Shown here piece after piece: positions 1-11,600 of a DNA stretch of 64,000 bases. This DNA comes from Marsupella aquatica. Taxonomy: Eukaryota; Marchantiophyta. Within the stretch, counting starts at the first letter, position 1. The number at the start of each line of letters is the position of its first letter. The notes beneath the pieces are model-generated. The model had not been told where the DNA came from and made no database searches. It saw only the letters and a program-made list of their open reading frames with translations. The stretch spans positions 28,024,001-28,088,000 of the forward strand of contig OZ316892.1 of assembly GCA_973895155.1 (NCBI GenBank). Reading direction: 5' to 3'. The position numbers were made by a program, and so were the translations under genes.

Positions 1-816
1 CATCAACTCCTATGCAAAATGGACACTACTGCCATTCTCTGTCTCGTTCTCTATTGAGTGGTCGTTCTCTGTAGGACAAGCAATGGGATCATTAGTGAGT
101 CTCAATGTAATCTGTTTGCACCATTGGCAGTGTGTCGACAAGTGGGATATATTGTAGCAAGTTGTATGGGTCTATTATTCCCGCCCTTGCAACTTGCAAA
201 TGACTGTCGTCTGCAGGTCTCTGTGGAGGCTCCTCATCCCAGTAGCGGTGTGGCAATCAATATTCCTACTAGTAGTGAGCTTTCCTTCTTTTAGACAGTG
301 CAATCTACTTGATGTTGATTCCTTCCTTCAGGTTCTTGGCCTCTTTAACCATTTTTTAGTTAGTATTTTACTCCCGGTTTTACTTGACCTTTGTAGGTGA
401 TTTTGATTTTACATAGAGTTTAACCTCCCTCTTAACTTCTCCATAGGTTAACTTGCCTGCCGGCTTTGGCTCCTATGTTGCCTTTCTGGGGCCCCCTTCC
501 AGTGGGTTTTCATGAATTTTACTGGAAAAATTAAAATAAATTAATAAATCTTGAAGTCATTTGCGGGTTATGTTACCTAGAGTATAAGGATAGTCTGGGC
601 CCAGGGTTACTAGGTTAACAGGGTTATGAGCAGTCTGGGAACAGGGTTCAGGCTAGAACCCCAGCCCAGACAGTCCATATGAATGTAAATATTGTCTGGA
701 AACAAGTTAATGAGCATGATTTTTTGGGCATCACATTATGGATATGGCAGAGACCTCCAGAATCCCTACACACCGTTGAAAATTTGGTTCTTGACAAAAT
801 CTATGGATTCTGGCCC
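1..816. other. Intergenic, nothing recognised
   Basis: AT-rich sequence with only short open frames that have no recognisable motif. I see no gene, RNA or clear repeat before the MITE that follows. Confidence 0.5.
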
Positions 817-819
817 TAA

Positions 820-1251
820 GAGCATCTCCAATGGTTTAGGGGTCAATGACCTCTAAACTCAAAATATTGCACATCACTTGGAGGCCTAGAAATTAGAATA
901 GTCATCATATTGAATTCAATCACGAGGGGTTTACTGTTTTTTTTAAACCTCTATCCCTCCAAAATGATGTGATGTCATACATGGGTTCAAGATCTCAATC
1001 ATATCCTGTATCTTGTGACATGTGGTGAAATCTCTCACATAGATGAGTATAGAGGTCAGGATAGAGGTCTCTCTCCTGGCTGCCATTTTTACCAAATATG
1101 GAAGTCAAGGGTTGTGAAAGTGGAGGCTGGCTGCCCAGTTATCTAGGGATAGGGACCACCAGTGGGAAGCCATCCCTCCAAATTCAACCCCTATATGTTC
1201 TTTTTAGAGGTACAGGTGCATTTGACCCTCCCGCTCCCGCTGGAGATGCTC
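820..1251. mobile_element. MITE, PIF/Harbinger (Tourist)-like
   Basis: The element begins GAGCATCTCCA at 820 and ends with the inverted form TGGAGATGCTC at 1251. The inverted similarity continues inwards: GGGGTCAATGACC near 839 on the left and a GACCCTC-type sequence near 1224 on the right. The trinucleotide TAA flanks both ends (817-819 and 1252-1254), which fits the 3-bp TTA/TAA target-site duplication of PIF/Harbinger elements. There is no transposase ORF, so it is non-autonomous. The family assignment rests on the TIR and the TSD only. Confidence 0.7.
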
Positions 1252-1254
1252 TAA

Positions 1255-1514
1255 CCCGGAGAAGAGCAAACTGGTTGCATATTTTACACCCCTAATCGAA
1301 AGGAAAGAAGTACACATCGGTTTACACACCAAGCCACCAAACCAGAGTATCTTGTTCATGCCACAACCCAGACAAGAGAATAGCCCTCATATTGAATTCA
1401 ATCACAAGGGGTTCACTGCTTTTTAAATCCTCTATCCCTCCAAATTCAACCCCTATATGTTCTTTTTTAGAGGTTACAGGTGCATTTGACCCTCCCACTC
1501 AGCTGGAGATGCTC
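1255..1514. repeat. Partial tandem duplication of the MITE
   Basis: The right part of the preceding MITE and its flank recur here. AATTCAACCCCTATATG occurs at 1181 and again at 1443, and the GGAGATGCTCTAACCC right end recurs at 1504-1519. The segment around 906-960 (TCATATTGAATTCAATCAC) also recurs at about 1388. This looks like an internal duplication or a nested second insertion, not an independent full-length copy. Confidence 0.65.
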
Positions 1515-1517
1515 TAA

Positions 1518-4059
1518 CCCGGGGAAGAGCAGCATATTTTTGGCCCCTCATAGAAAGGAAAGAAGTACATATGGGATTTACACACCAAGCCACCAAACCA
1601 GAGTATCCTGTTCATGCCACAACCCAAATAAGAGAATAACCCAAATTAGAATAAGGGGGTGTCTGTTTACGCGTGTCGGCGGGTGTCATCCGGGTCGCCA
1701 TTCAAATATCACTTTCGGTCGATTGATCGACAGAAAACGATAGACGTGATTTCCAACGAGAAAATTTATAGCGGTGTGGACCGCACTAGCGTCGGTCTGG
1801 ACAGACGGTGATGTGACACCACACGATTGAACCCCTATAACCTAGGGCAGACTCTCGCCCGTCAGATCTTGACGCTCGAACTGCTCCATCCAAGCACCGT
1901 TGGCTCCTTTCGCCTCCGTGGACTCTGGCGATTCGTCTGCCGGGGACCGTTCCGTCACGGCGGCGGAGGTGACCGACCATGGCACCAGACACGACTATCC
2001 CTGTTTTCTCTTGACAGGAACAGAACCATACCGGTTTTGAGATGTTCCAAACACGAAGATGTTTAGAAAATAGTGCCAAACCGGAACAAAACGGATTGTG
2101 AGAAGACAGAAACAGACGGCTGTGTGTTTGTGTAGATCGAAATACGAAATGGAATGGCGATAAGTACGAAACGGGAACGTTTCTTCTTGACGTGGCGGGT
2201 ACGTAGTACGTGATGAAATTGAAATTCGGAGGAGGGGAGTTTCTTCGAGCACGATGAGTATCAGAGGAGAACGAAGAGAAGCGCCGACGAGAGAAGTAGA
2301 AGGTCGAGACAATTGATTTTCATGTTATGCAGAGTGGAGAGATCGGAAGGAGGAAGAAGAAGATTAGGAACATTTCTGTGCTCGATCCTGAATTGCAGAG
2401 GAGGGTAGATTGGATCTGATTTCGATAGAGAATGTTTGGAGCGCGTCGATGCGTATGCGTATGCGTTTGGGCAGAATTGACATGAACAGCTGAGCTGCGC
2501 TCGATCGCAGTTGTGCTGAACTGTTGTGCATAAGAAGTCGGGAATGCAGATGGGTGCCGTGAATCGAGTCATTTGAGTGTAGGTCTCACTGTCTGTAGGC
2601 CTGGCGGTGTAATTCAAGACCCTTGCCAGCTTGTGAACAGCGGGAGGAGCGGAGAGACAGCAAGGAACGAAACGAGAGAGAAAAAGGAGGCAGCGGTGAA
2701 TGCGGGGATTGCCTAACCGAAGGAGGTAAGCGGGAGAGCCGGATTTCAGTTCGTGTGGTCAGGTCCGTCGTAACAGGGGAGGATTTGGAACAAACCCACT
2801 GTCATCCAACAGCGAGGGATTCGAGGGGAATTGTGTGTTTCTGTTGCAGCTGAGTTTGTTTAATAGCGTCAGCTGCGGTCACCTATACTGTGTGTCATTC
2901 TCCATACTCGTGACAAATGCTGAGATTGCTCACGTTTGGCGACGATTCGAGCTGACTCGAAGTCTAGTCAGGGGAGTCCAAGAGTTCGCGAACAGTATTA
3001 TGAAGAATGTCTCTCTGTAACTGAGTAGCTGAAGGCAATTTCGATAGGGTCTCCTCGGGCTTGCTGCTGTTGTTGTTGTTGTCGAAGAAAATTGAGAACG
3101 GATCGAAGAATCGACTCCTGGCAGAATCTCTGGATGTCAGTCTTCTGAAGTGAGGTGTGGATTCTGTGGTGGTGGCAAGAGGTCGGCTGGATCGCTAACG
3201 AATTAGAGTTGCCAGTAAGGACAACAGATCGGCGGAGAGTGTGTTACTGTAGTGCGTTCCGCACCACCCTCGCGCTTATCTTTTTGCGGATGAGAACGAG
3301 AAGACGGAGACTATCTTCATCATTCTTTAAGGATTGTTGATTAACAACGATCCTCCGATTTCGGTGGGTTCTAGTTCTCTCGCTGGCTTTTGCAAGCAAA
3401 GTTACTTTGCCAGAGAAGTTCTCAGAGAAGTTTAGAGAGCATCTCGAGGAAAATGTCGACGTTCTCGGAGGTCGTTTGGTAGGGGATTGCAGAGATCGGA
3501 TTTGCAGTCAGACCGTGCACTTTATTCACATTTTTGAGTCGCCTGACTCTCAAGTAACACTGGCTCTCACGGATTGAATGAATGTGTACGTTCATTACAC
3601 TGAGTGCTGGATTGATCGCCTTTACTACCCCTGTATCTGGCTGCTTGTATGCCCGGTTCCTGACTGGTTTTCAGGATCTTCTTCATTCTGAGTCTCGAGT
3701 TCGCTTACGTCGACTGCTGTAATTTGCGTCCTAGTAGACGTCGAAAACATCTCTCACTACCCTTTTGTCGAGGCGTCTTAAGTGTCACGACTCCACCGCT
3801 GTCCTTCAATTCAACGCTCCCATATGTTCTCGAGGGAGTTGTCTCCATTACTTTGAGTGATGCCAAAGAAGTGGAAAGAATTGATTAGTGGGTAGCAAAT
3901 AAAGGGTAAAAAAATTACTTGCTTTTTGTGTTTGGTTAATTACCACGTTTATCTCTCGTGCGACTAGTTATTGAATCGATTTGTTGGTTGATTTTGTAAT
4001 GTAGATCGACTTTGTTTTGATTTGGTACAGCAATTCGTTTGTTCAGATTGCAAAGCGAA
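1518..4059 (+). other. Leader/promoter region of the next gene
   Basis: No convincing long coding frame is present. From about 2200 the base composition changes to GA-rich, CG-containing sequence that resembles a transcribed plant leader, and short upstream ATGs are frequent. A plausible splice acceptor (TTGGTACAG at 4022-4030) lies 29 bp before the chosen ATG at 4060, suggesting a spliced 5' UTR. The matching donor cannot be chosen with confidence; candidates near 3479 and 3891 were considered. The transcription start is not visible. Confidence 0.35.
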
Positions 4060-6077
4060 ATGGTGAACTCCAGCAGCGTGAATGGCGTCGGAGCGGCTAC
4101 TGCTACTGATGTGGAAAAGGGAGAATCTTGGGTGGAGGATTCACAAGAAGGAGAAACTTATCAAACGGAGGAAGGAGGAGATTTGGAGAAAGGAGTGAGA
4201 GGAGTAAGAGGAGCGGCCTCTGGAACGACGGAACCGAATTTGACGGAACCTCTGCTCACACCTGAAGAAGCTGACCATGAAGGGCTCGCAGCAGCCTCAA
4301 CGCCACTAGTTGCCATGGACAAGCTCATTGTTTCGCTGCTTGTTATATGCTTCGTGCTGGTCGAGGCCTACTTTGTCGGCCACAGTTTCCGCAACTGGAT
4401 CGACACAGACGAGCACTTACACGACGACAACGCGATGAACAATACGGTTAGTACTCTTTCGCATTCCATCTCGCTATGTCTCTGATCGATAGTCCTGCAG
4501 TATCGAACACAGAATGCTCGCTTAAGCAGTGTAGAGAGCCTCCGGCTTCATTTCAGAAACAGAGAGGTTGTGTCATCTCTCTATCCTGAATTGTACTGCA
4601 CACGTGTATAACAGAGATGTACAATCGAGCTAATTACCTATGAATTTTTGAGAACGTTTGGACACATCTATATGTGAGTGATTCTCTTCCGTTACTACAA
4701 AGTTGCAAAGCTGAGTCGCATTCATCTTGAAGTTCTATATCTACGACCCCGCTTGGACATTTGCCAGCCGAGAGCTTCGTCCGTGGACTTCACCTCAGCT
4801 GTTAACACAGGAACTCGATCAGACTAACACAATAACTCGATCAGACTCGTCTAGTTGCCCCAGACCGTTCAGAATACTTAAAAATCTGCTTATCTGTTCA
4901 TAGAGTGGGACGTCACAAGTTCTCTAAATACCAAACGGTATAATTACTGACAGTAGAGACCTTACAATTATGAGTAGTTCTCAGGATAGTGAGTGGTTCA
5001 CCACTTGGCAGATAGGTCGAGTACGTCTGTGTTACTAAGTGTACCATTCTCCAGTGATGTACCTTTTATCACTTTTTCGTCTGTCACAACGAGCACTGAT
5101 TCTCCCTAGTGGAGACCTCACAATTGTGATCAGTCCTCAGGATAGTGAGTGGTTCACCACTTTGGAGATAGATCGACTGGGTATGTGTTTTGAAGTCTGC
5201 TCGTCTCCATAAATGCACTTTTTATCACTGTTTCGTCTGTCAGAATGAACACTGACTCTCCCTGGAGACCTCACAATTGTGATCAGTCCTCAGGATAGTG
5301 AGTGGTTCACCACTTTGGAGATAGATCGACTGGGTATGTGTTTTGAAGTCTGCTCGTCTCCATAAATGCACTTTTTATCACTGTTTCGTCTGTCAGAATG
5401 AACACCGACTCTCCCTAGTGGAGACCTCACAATTGTGATCAGTTCTCAGGTTACGAGTGGTTCACCACTTGGAGGTATATCAAGTGGGTGTGTGTTGTGA
5501 AGAATACCCGGTCCAGAAATGCACTTTTTATCACTTTTTCGTCTGACAGAACGAACACTGATACTCCCTAATTATCCGTTTTCCTCGCCAACATCTCTGC
5601 GATCAGCTTTTATCCCGCCTTCACCTGACATGTCGTTTGTGTACCATCAATTAACTAGATTAATATAAATCTAGTTACTTTTTCCAATAGCTTCTTTATG
5701 TTCCAACATTCGAGCCAACACCTCCCCTCAGTTTCGCTGACACAGTTTCTTTCCGTGATACTGGATTTCAGAAATTCGACTCGATTCCTTTACCGATCGA
5801 ATTGCTAGTTGTTCCAAGCGATGGTGGTGGTGGCGGTGTTAAAGAGAGCATCACTCCTGCCGAGCATTTTGACGTCATTTCGGAACCGAGTGTGGATTCT
5901 GGAGATGCTACAGTGACACAAAGCTCGGAGGAGGAGGTCTCAGCTATGGCGGAAACGTCAACGACGACTCAAGGGACACTGATGGACGACGATTTCAAGG
6001 GATACCATCACCCGAAGCCATATATTTCGAAGGATGTGTATGATATGAGGAAACACCTTTCATTACCTACTCTCTAA
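4060..6077 (+). CDS. Unrecognised single-pass membrane protein, two exons
   Basis: The model joins 4060-4446 to 5772-6077. The donor is ACG|GTTAGT and the acceptor TTTCAG|AAA, both in phase 0, giving 230 aa. I chose the ATG at 4060 because it follows a good acceptor and starts the low-complexity N-terminus; an in-frame ATG at 4039 would lie only 9 bp after that acceptor. Residues 1-85 are acidic and rich in Gly, Glu and Ser. Residues about 89-107 form one hydrophobic membrane segment (LIVSLLVICFVLVEAYFVG), which contains an unusual Glu102. After the junction come PLPIELLVVP, a Gly run, a Ser/Thr/Glu-rich stretch and a conserved-looking end (GYHHPKPYISKDVYDMRK). I do not recognise the family. 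Its cellular location and role are unknown; the splice junctions and continuous frame are the evidence that it is a gene. Confidence 0.65.
4950..5580 (+). repeat. Four tandem ~155-bp repeats in an intron
   Basis: GGAGACCTCACAATTGTGAT starts at 5111, 5264 and 5420, so the spacing is 153 and 156 bp. A more diverged copy starts near 4953. Each unit contains AGTGAGTGGTTCACCAC, or a close variant, and ends with TTTTTATCACTNTTTCGTCTG. The two central copies are almost identical. The array lies wholly inside the intron of the gene at 4060-6077. Confidence 0.9.
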
Positions 6078-6690
6078 GCCAAATAGGGTCATTTGTGGTG
6101 ATAGAAAATTTTGATATCCAAATTATAATTATGTGTAAGGAGGAGCATGAGTAGGGGCATGAGTAGGGAGGGGCATGACAGGCCTGGAGTTCATTATTTG
6201 AACTAGTCCTATGCTTGTGTTCATATATATCACAGCTTGTGTTCATATATATCACACTGCCAAAAACTCCAAACTTGGAGACATGGACAAGAGGCAATAG
6301 AACCCAATAGAGAGGAAGTGTTGTTGAGCATAAATGAGATGGCCAGAAGGTTGGGCATTGTGGGAAGTCGGTGAAGTATGTGGCTTGGCAATTTATTTCA
6401 AGGATTGTGTGAGTTGTGGGCGAGAGAGTGATGGGTTGGGAGTGGAAACATAGCTCGGCTTGGCAATTGTATTTCAAGGAGTGTGCGAGCTGTGGGGAGA
6501 GAGAGAGATGGGTTGGGAGTGGGGAGAAAGCTCGGAAGAGGTAGTACAAATAATGGAAACTTTGATGATGGCTTGTTTGCCTCCAGGCTTTGATGATGAG
6601 GTGTTACCTTCCATTCCCTATTCCTTAGATTGAACCCTAGACCTTAACCCACACTGCTGCTTGCAGTTATGAGTATGGGGTTATGGCAGT
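6078..6690. other. Intergenic, nothing recognised
   Basis: Probably the 3' flank of the preceding gene. It contains a short duplication (TGTTCATATATATCACA at about 6219 and 6240) and a repeated GAGTGGGGAGAAAGCTCGG-like motif. A 160-codon open frame on the minus strand shows no recognisable domain and overlaps simple GA-rich sequence, so I do not call it. Confidence 0.4.
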
Positions 6691-6697
6691 TCTCATT

Positions 6698-6890
6698 GTA
6701 CATACTTGATAGTCATGTATAATCACATATATGGTGTTTTTTGATGAATTTTTGGTCTCATTGTCATCTGATCTACTGTAGTGTCATAGGGGTCAGTCTA
6801 TGGCTCAAAGGGTAGACTCTCAATTTACATACTGGATAACCATGTACAATCCCATATATGGAGTGTTTTCAGGAATTTTTGGTCCTTTAG
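6698..6890 (+). repeat. Two direct copies, about 127 bp apart
   Basis: TACATACTTGATAGTCATG near 6699 is repeated in diverged form as TACATACTGGATAACCATG near 6826. Both are followed by CATATATGG and AATTTTTGGTC. Confidence 0.6.
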
Positions 6891-6904
6891 TTTATGCTTC
6901 CCCC

Positions 6905-7265
6905 CAAATAGTTTATATTTTATGACAAATTTGCCAAATGGAATTCTAATGTTTCCATTGCCTGGAACTGGATGGGGCAGTTTATTTGGTAATGAATATT
7001 ACTGATATTGAGACCCCGCTTGTGAGTAAGAATGGGCATGAGGAGTCCGGGTATGGGGAGCCCTTCCTCATACAAAAAAGATTCTTCGGAAAACATATTT
7101 TATATTTTGTGGGAAATTTGCCAAAAAGAATCCCTACTTCTCCATTGCCTAAAAATGAATGGGGCAGTATATTGGGCTAATAAATATTTCTGATATTTAG
7201 ACTCTCTTTGTAACGACGTGCATGAGTAGTTTGTATGAGGAGCCCTGGCTTCCCCTGGCTTCCTC
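6905..7265 (+). repeat. Two direct copies, period ~187 bp
   Basis: TTGCCAAA at 6931 and 7118 begins matching stretches. Each continues through CCATTGCCT, ATGGGGCAGT, AATATT and a GATATT-GAC-type sequence, and both include a TGAGGAG(T/C)CC-like end. The copies have diverged, and no coding frame is shared between them. Confidence 0.65.
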
Positions 7266-7289
7266 CTGTGATCTTGGGCCCGCATTTCT

Positions 7290-8180
7290 CTTTTGTTGTG
7301 ATATTAAACAAGTTTTTTTAATCTTGTTCTAAATTTAGTAGTTATATTCTGCATCGAACATTTATCTCACTGTCTTACGGCCATATTCACTATACCTGAA
7401 TTCATTTAAAACAGGCCACTAAGAGTACTGTTACCGGAAAACTTAATCCAAACTCCCTAGACGACTAAGCCAGTCAGATCCTATGTAATGTAATTCAATA
7501 TACTATGCAACCCTGGGCAGAATAAAAAAAACTCTGTATGCAACCCAAGCTGTTACTTTCACGATGTATAGCCAACCAGGCGGTAAAAAAAATTCTCTGT
7601 CCAGCCCAAAGGTTTTATTAGTGGCATAATTTTGCCAAACCATCCTTCCTGAAAACTTTGGTTACTTTAGGTGGAAGTTTGCCAGGTTTTGGTCTTCTAG
7701 TAGTCAGTTTGCCACCTAGCCACAGAACCTGTTAGCCGGGTTATCCTCAAATCTAGGTACATATAACATTCAGAATAATTGAATCTAGCAAAATTAGATA
7801 AGGAACATTCTTAGCATCTTGTACTCCACACAAGGTGACATTTGCTGCCCTGGCAAAAAAGAAAAAACACTAAGAAATTACCCTGGTCTGGTCTGTCCAG
7901 GGAGGTTCTCAAAGTCTTAGCAAATGTTGCAGTTTGTAACATCCTTTGAAAATACAGACCTAAAAGATGGGTGCGGAAGTGCAAGCTCCTGCGAGCCAAA
8001 TGGGCCCTGAGTTCTTGTAAAGCCAACTGCCGCAGTTTCTGCTCATATTATGGTCTAGATTTTATTTCACAGTCAAGATTTAAGATAAAAAGAACCAATT
8101 GGCCCCATACTGTAGTTCTTGTAAAGTCAATTACATCAATAATATACACTCATTATCCCATCCAGATTTAATATGAAAGT
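7290..8180. other. Intergenic, nothing recognised
   Basis: AT-rich sequence. A short repeat (AAAAAA followed by CTCTGT and a Cys/Pro-like CCAACC/CAGCCC context) appears near 7525 and 7588. No gene was identified. Confidence 0.4.
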
Positions 8181-8320
8181 GAATAAAAAGAACCAAAGTT
8201 CCCCCGAGTTTTTGCAGAAGTGTGAATAAAAAGCACCAAAGTTCCCCCGAGTTTTTGCAGAAGTCTGAAAGTGAGTAAAAAGAACGAATGGGCCCACGAC
8301 TTTTTGCAAAGCCAAGTGAG
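8181..8320 (+). repeat. Three tandem ~43-49-bp repeats
   Basis: GAATAAAAAG occurs at 8181 and 8224, and the variant GAGTAAAAAG at 8273. The first two are followed by AAAGTTCCCCCGAGTTTTTG, the third by a diverged GGGCCCACGACTTTTTGC. Confidence 0.85.
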
Positions 8321-8338
8321 GCAATTTTCACAACTTAT

Positions 8339-8474
8339 ATGCTTGATGTAGCCCCAAAATGAAAAGTGTTAGGATGGACCCTGAGTGGTCCAGACCTTAA
8401 ATCAAGGTACCCAAAACCTAAGGGGTGCCATCAAATAACACTTTTTCATTTTAAAGGTCTATCAAGCAAATATT
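8339..8474. mobile_element. Short MITE, TGCTTGAT family, copy 1
   Basis: The left end ATGCTTGATGTAG-CCCCAAAATGAAAA and the right end (TTTTCATTTT ... GGTCTATCAAGCA) are inverted repeats of each other. The interior carries the family signature TCCAGACC, TCAAGGTACCCAAAACC. The length is about 130 bp and there is no ORF. Other copies lie near 21.5, 21.7, 25.6, 26.2 and 34.9 kb. The clearest copy (34917-35052) shows a 10-bp target-site duplication. Confidence 0.75.
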
Positions 8475-8485
8475 CAGCTAGGGAA

Positions 8486-8670
8486 TGAAAAGAACCAATG
8501 GGCCCCCAAAGTATTCTAAAGTCACCTAAGGACAATGACTATGGAGAAGAAAGCTCCCAATTTCTGAGCACAGGGAAGAAGAAGAACCACTGGGCCCCAA
8601 AGTATTCTAAAGTCATCGAAGGACAATGGCTATGGCGAAGAAAGCTCCCGATTTCTGAGCACTGCACTGT
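8486..8670 (+). repeat. 91-bp tandem duplication
   Basis: AAAGTATTCTAAAGTCA starts at 8508 and again at 8599, so the period is 91 bp. The copies share GGACAATG, CTATGG and GAAGAAAGCTCCC, with several substitutions. Confidence 0.9.
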
Positions 8671-8689
8671 GATACCACAGCTTCTCTCC

Positions 8690-11600
8690 CTCACGCGAGC
8701 TCGAAAATAGATGATAGAAGTTGTCGTTCTCCACAAAAAAATTGCAATAGTAGGCTTGACGTTCCTCCACAAAATGTTTGCAACGAAGTCACTCTGAAAT
8801 GGTGCCCGACATCACTTAGCAACACGGTGACCTGTTTCCAAAGTTCTGTGGCGAAATGTCAAAGCCCATCAGCTTGAATGACACTGGCGTGATGCTCATG
8901 ATGCTCCGGCATATCGAATTCTTCGTGCTTTTCTTTCCAAAATCATTCATGAGACTCTCATGATGGTTCGACAACAATTAGATTCAACGATATATTCGTT
9001 ATCAACTTGCGAGGAATTGGAGAGGAGACGGGAGAGGAGGCTCTCATTCTCTCGCAACGGAGGAGGTTCTAGACGCCAATGCGGACAAGAATCAAGTCGT
9101 CTGCCAATGTATGATTGAGAAGTCTCTGCAGAAAAGTATGGCATATTGGCGTGCCATTTTTCCTTGGCCTGTTGAGTTCTCATGCGGTCTTCATAAGGTC
9201 ATCTTCACTCGAGAGATCCGGTAGAATCTGTGGTGGTCTTAAAAATTTGCCGGATTGACCTTCGGCGAGGCTCCGTTTCGCAGCAGATCTCGGATTATGA
9301 ATCAATCCCGTTTCTCTGACCCCAAAACCACTAACTCTGTCTGCCTTTGTCTGTGATCAAACGTGTTTTGATTCCTCTGAGGTGAGAAAATTCTGCTTTG
9401 GTGGGTACAGGCCCAACCGGGAAGTTTAGGATAGAGGCGCTGCAGAAGTCAGGTTGCCCGATCATAGAGAAGGTTTTCAAGTTGGAAAATTGTTCAGTAG
9501 AGGCTGGTGGTGGATTTCCCAGATTGGGGTGTGCTTTACAGCCTTTAAGATGAAAGAGACTGAGCAAGGCTGATTATGATGATGGAAGGTCTGAAAATTG
9601 GAGCGTGAATATGCGTTTCTTCCTAAATGAATGAATTTTCCAGACTGAATGTGCTTTATGTTCTTCTTCTATGAATTTGTTCCCTCCTGAATCCTTCTTC
9701 AAAATGATGGTTTGGGGTACTGAATTGTTCCTTCAAATATGCCTCACATGAAGAAATGACCATAGACCGAGAACTCTTGTTGCTGAATGGGTTCACTGAC
9801 TGCTCTCGTCTTAGGTTTTAATATTACGTTATTTGAATTTGAAGTCGAATCGAATTCAGTAGGCACGGTGTTAACATCTCCAGAAGGAGGAACAGTGTCG
9901 TTAGTGGGCCTAGGAATGTCTTTGACCCACACGAGAATAATGCTACTCAATATTTTATCGTTGAAGTTTTCCTATATTGTGCTGCCTTACTATTGTCATA
10001 CATTTTGCACTTGGATCCTCGTTCACAATCTTGTATCTGGATCAGATCTCTCTATGCACTAATTCCCTTCAGACTGTCACACAGGGTAGTAGATCCGATA
10101 GTCGATATATGATCATTGTCGAGTGTCCATGAACCCACACTGTTCCAGAACAGATGCAAAGAAAGCAGTGGACACTGTTTGGCAATTGCTATGAGGATTA
10201 CAAAACCATTTGATAGAGTACCATAGTACACAATTCATTGGTGGAAAATTCCTCATCCAGTAAACTAAAAATTTGATGGATGCGTCTTAGATGTGACAAA
10301 TCGGTCAATTCCTGTAGGGTTCTTCCACTTTGCATTATTTTGCTCTGCAGGTGTGGTGGGGTGAATAGTGGATTTAGATCTAGGCCATTATCCTTTAGTA
10401 AAGGATCTGGGTTCTATTTTGGTGCTCGGACTAGTACGAAATTTTATTTTTCATATGGGGAGGTGTACTGCTCTCCCACGCACAGTTTCTAGCTGTGGAT
10501 GATCCCACGACCGGGTTGGCTCCTTATGGACAACAGCTTTATTCATTCATTCATTTACTTAGTCACTTCGAATCTCAGGTGCCTCTTGGTTACACAGAGG
10601 AATAAATAAATTTCGATCACTAGACGTTGTTTTGAAGTAAAAACGATTGCAGCAGAAGTAGCTGTCACATAGAAACATAGATGTTAGAGATTTCTGGTTG
10701 ATGTTCATCTCTAGTGTTGCTTGCCCTTCTAAAGTTTGAACGTCTGTCACAAAATACCCACAAAGGACCTAGTTGTGAAGCGATGGTGCGGTTTGAAGCA
10801 TCCTGGATTCATCATATGGGGGAATTGTGAGTTCTGGTAGAATGTCGCCATTTGAGCATTGTGTTTGAAACTTGTGTGGCCTGTAGAAATCTATCCTGGT
10901 CCCTGAGATTATTGAACTTACGCTCAACTACTTGTTACTCATTATTGTCCATGTCTTTGATGTATCTTCAGTGCTAAATGGGAATGATTGAAAACAGAAT
11001 GCATAAGATTTACATGATCTAAACAAGAGAACCTCCAGATCAACATATCCATGGAGGTCTGCTTGTTTGGGCAAATCCCGCTTGTATTTGCGTTATTATT
11101 GAGTCCATTCTATTCCCTGTGTAAATCATCATTTTCATATCTTGGCTATGAAGCTGATACCACTTGAAGGTGCACGGTTAAGAATCATATTGAAGTACCC
11201 AAAACCCCATCTCCTCATACTCATTAAGAGTTTGACTTGACATCGAAGGCAACTTCAGTGAAAGTTGAACAAATCTGAACTCACAAACTGGCCAAGCTCA
11301 GACTGAGGTTAATGCCACACAGCAAGTTAGTTATGGGGTCCCTTCTCATTTCTTATTATCACGAGTCACCTGCTTGATCATGCTGCCTTCATACTCAACA
11401 GCTGTGTCGAACCATGGCATTAGAAAATTTCTCAATCCAAAACTGTCAATTGTCATAAGGTTTGGAGTAAAAGCAACCAAGCAGCTCACATGGAAATAAA
11501 TGTCACACTCAATTATTATAATAATTGGAAGAGAGTGAACTAAAACTGGTGAGACTTGATTGACCTCTCACGTGTGAATAGGTATAGGGTGTTTTCATTG

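Noticed and set aside
4950-5580. Regularly spaced repeats as a possible CRISPR-like array
   Set aside because: Units are long tandem copies without unique spacers, inside a eukaryotic intron.
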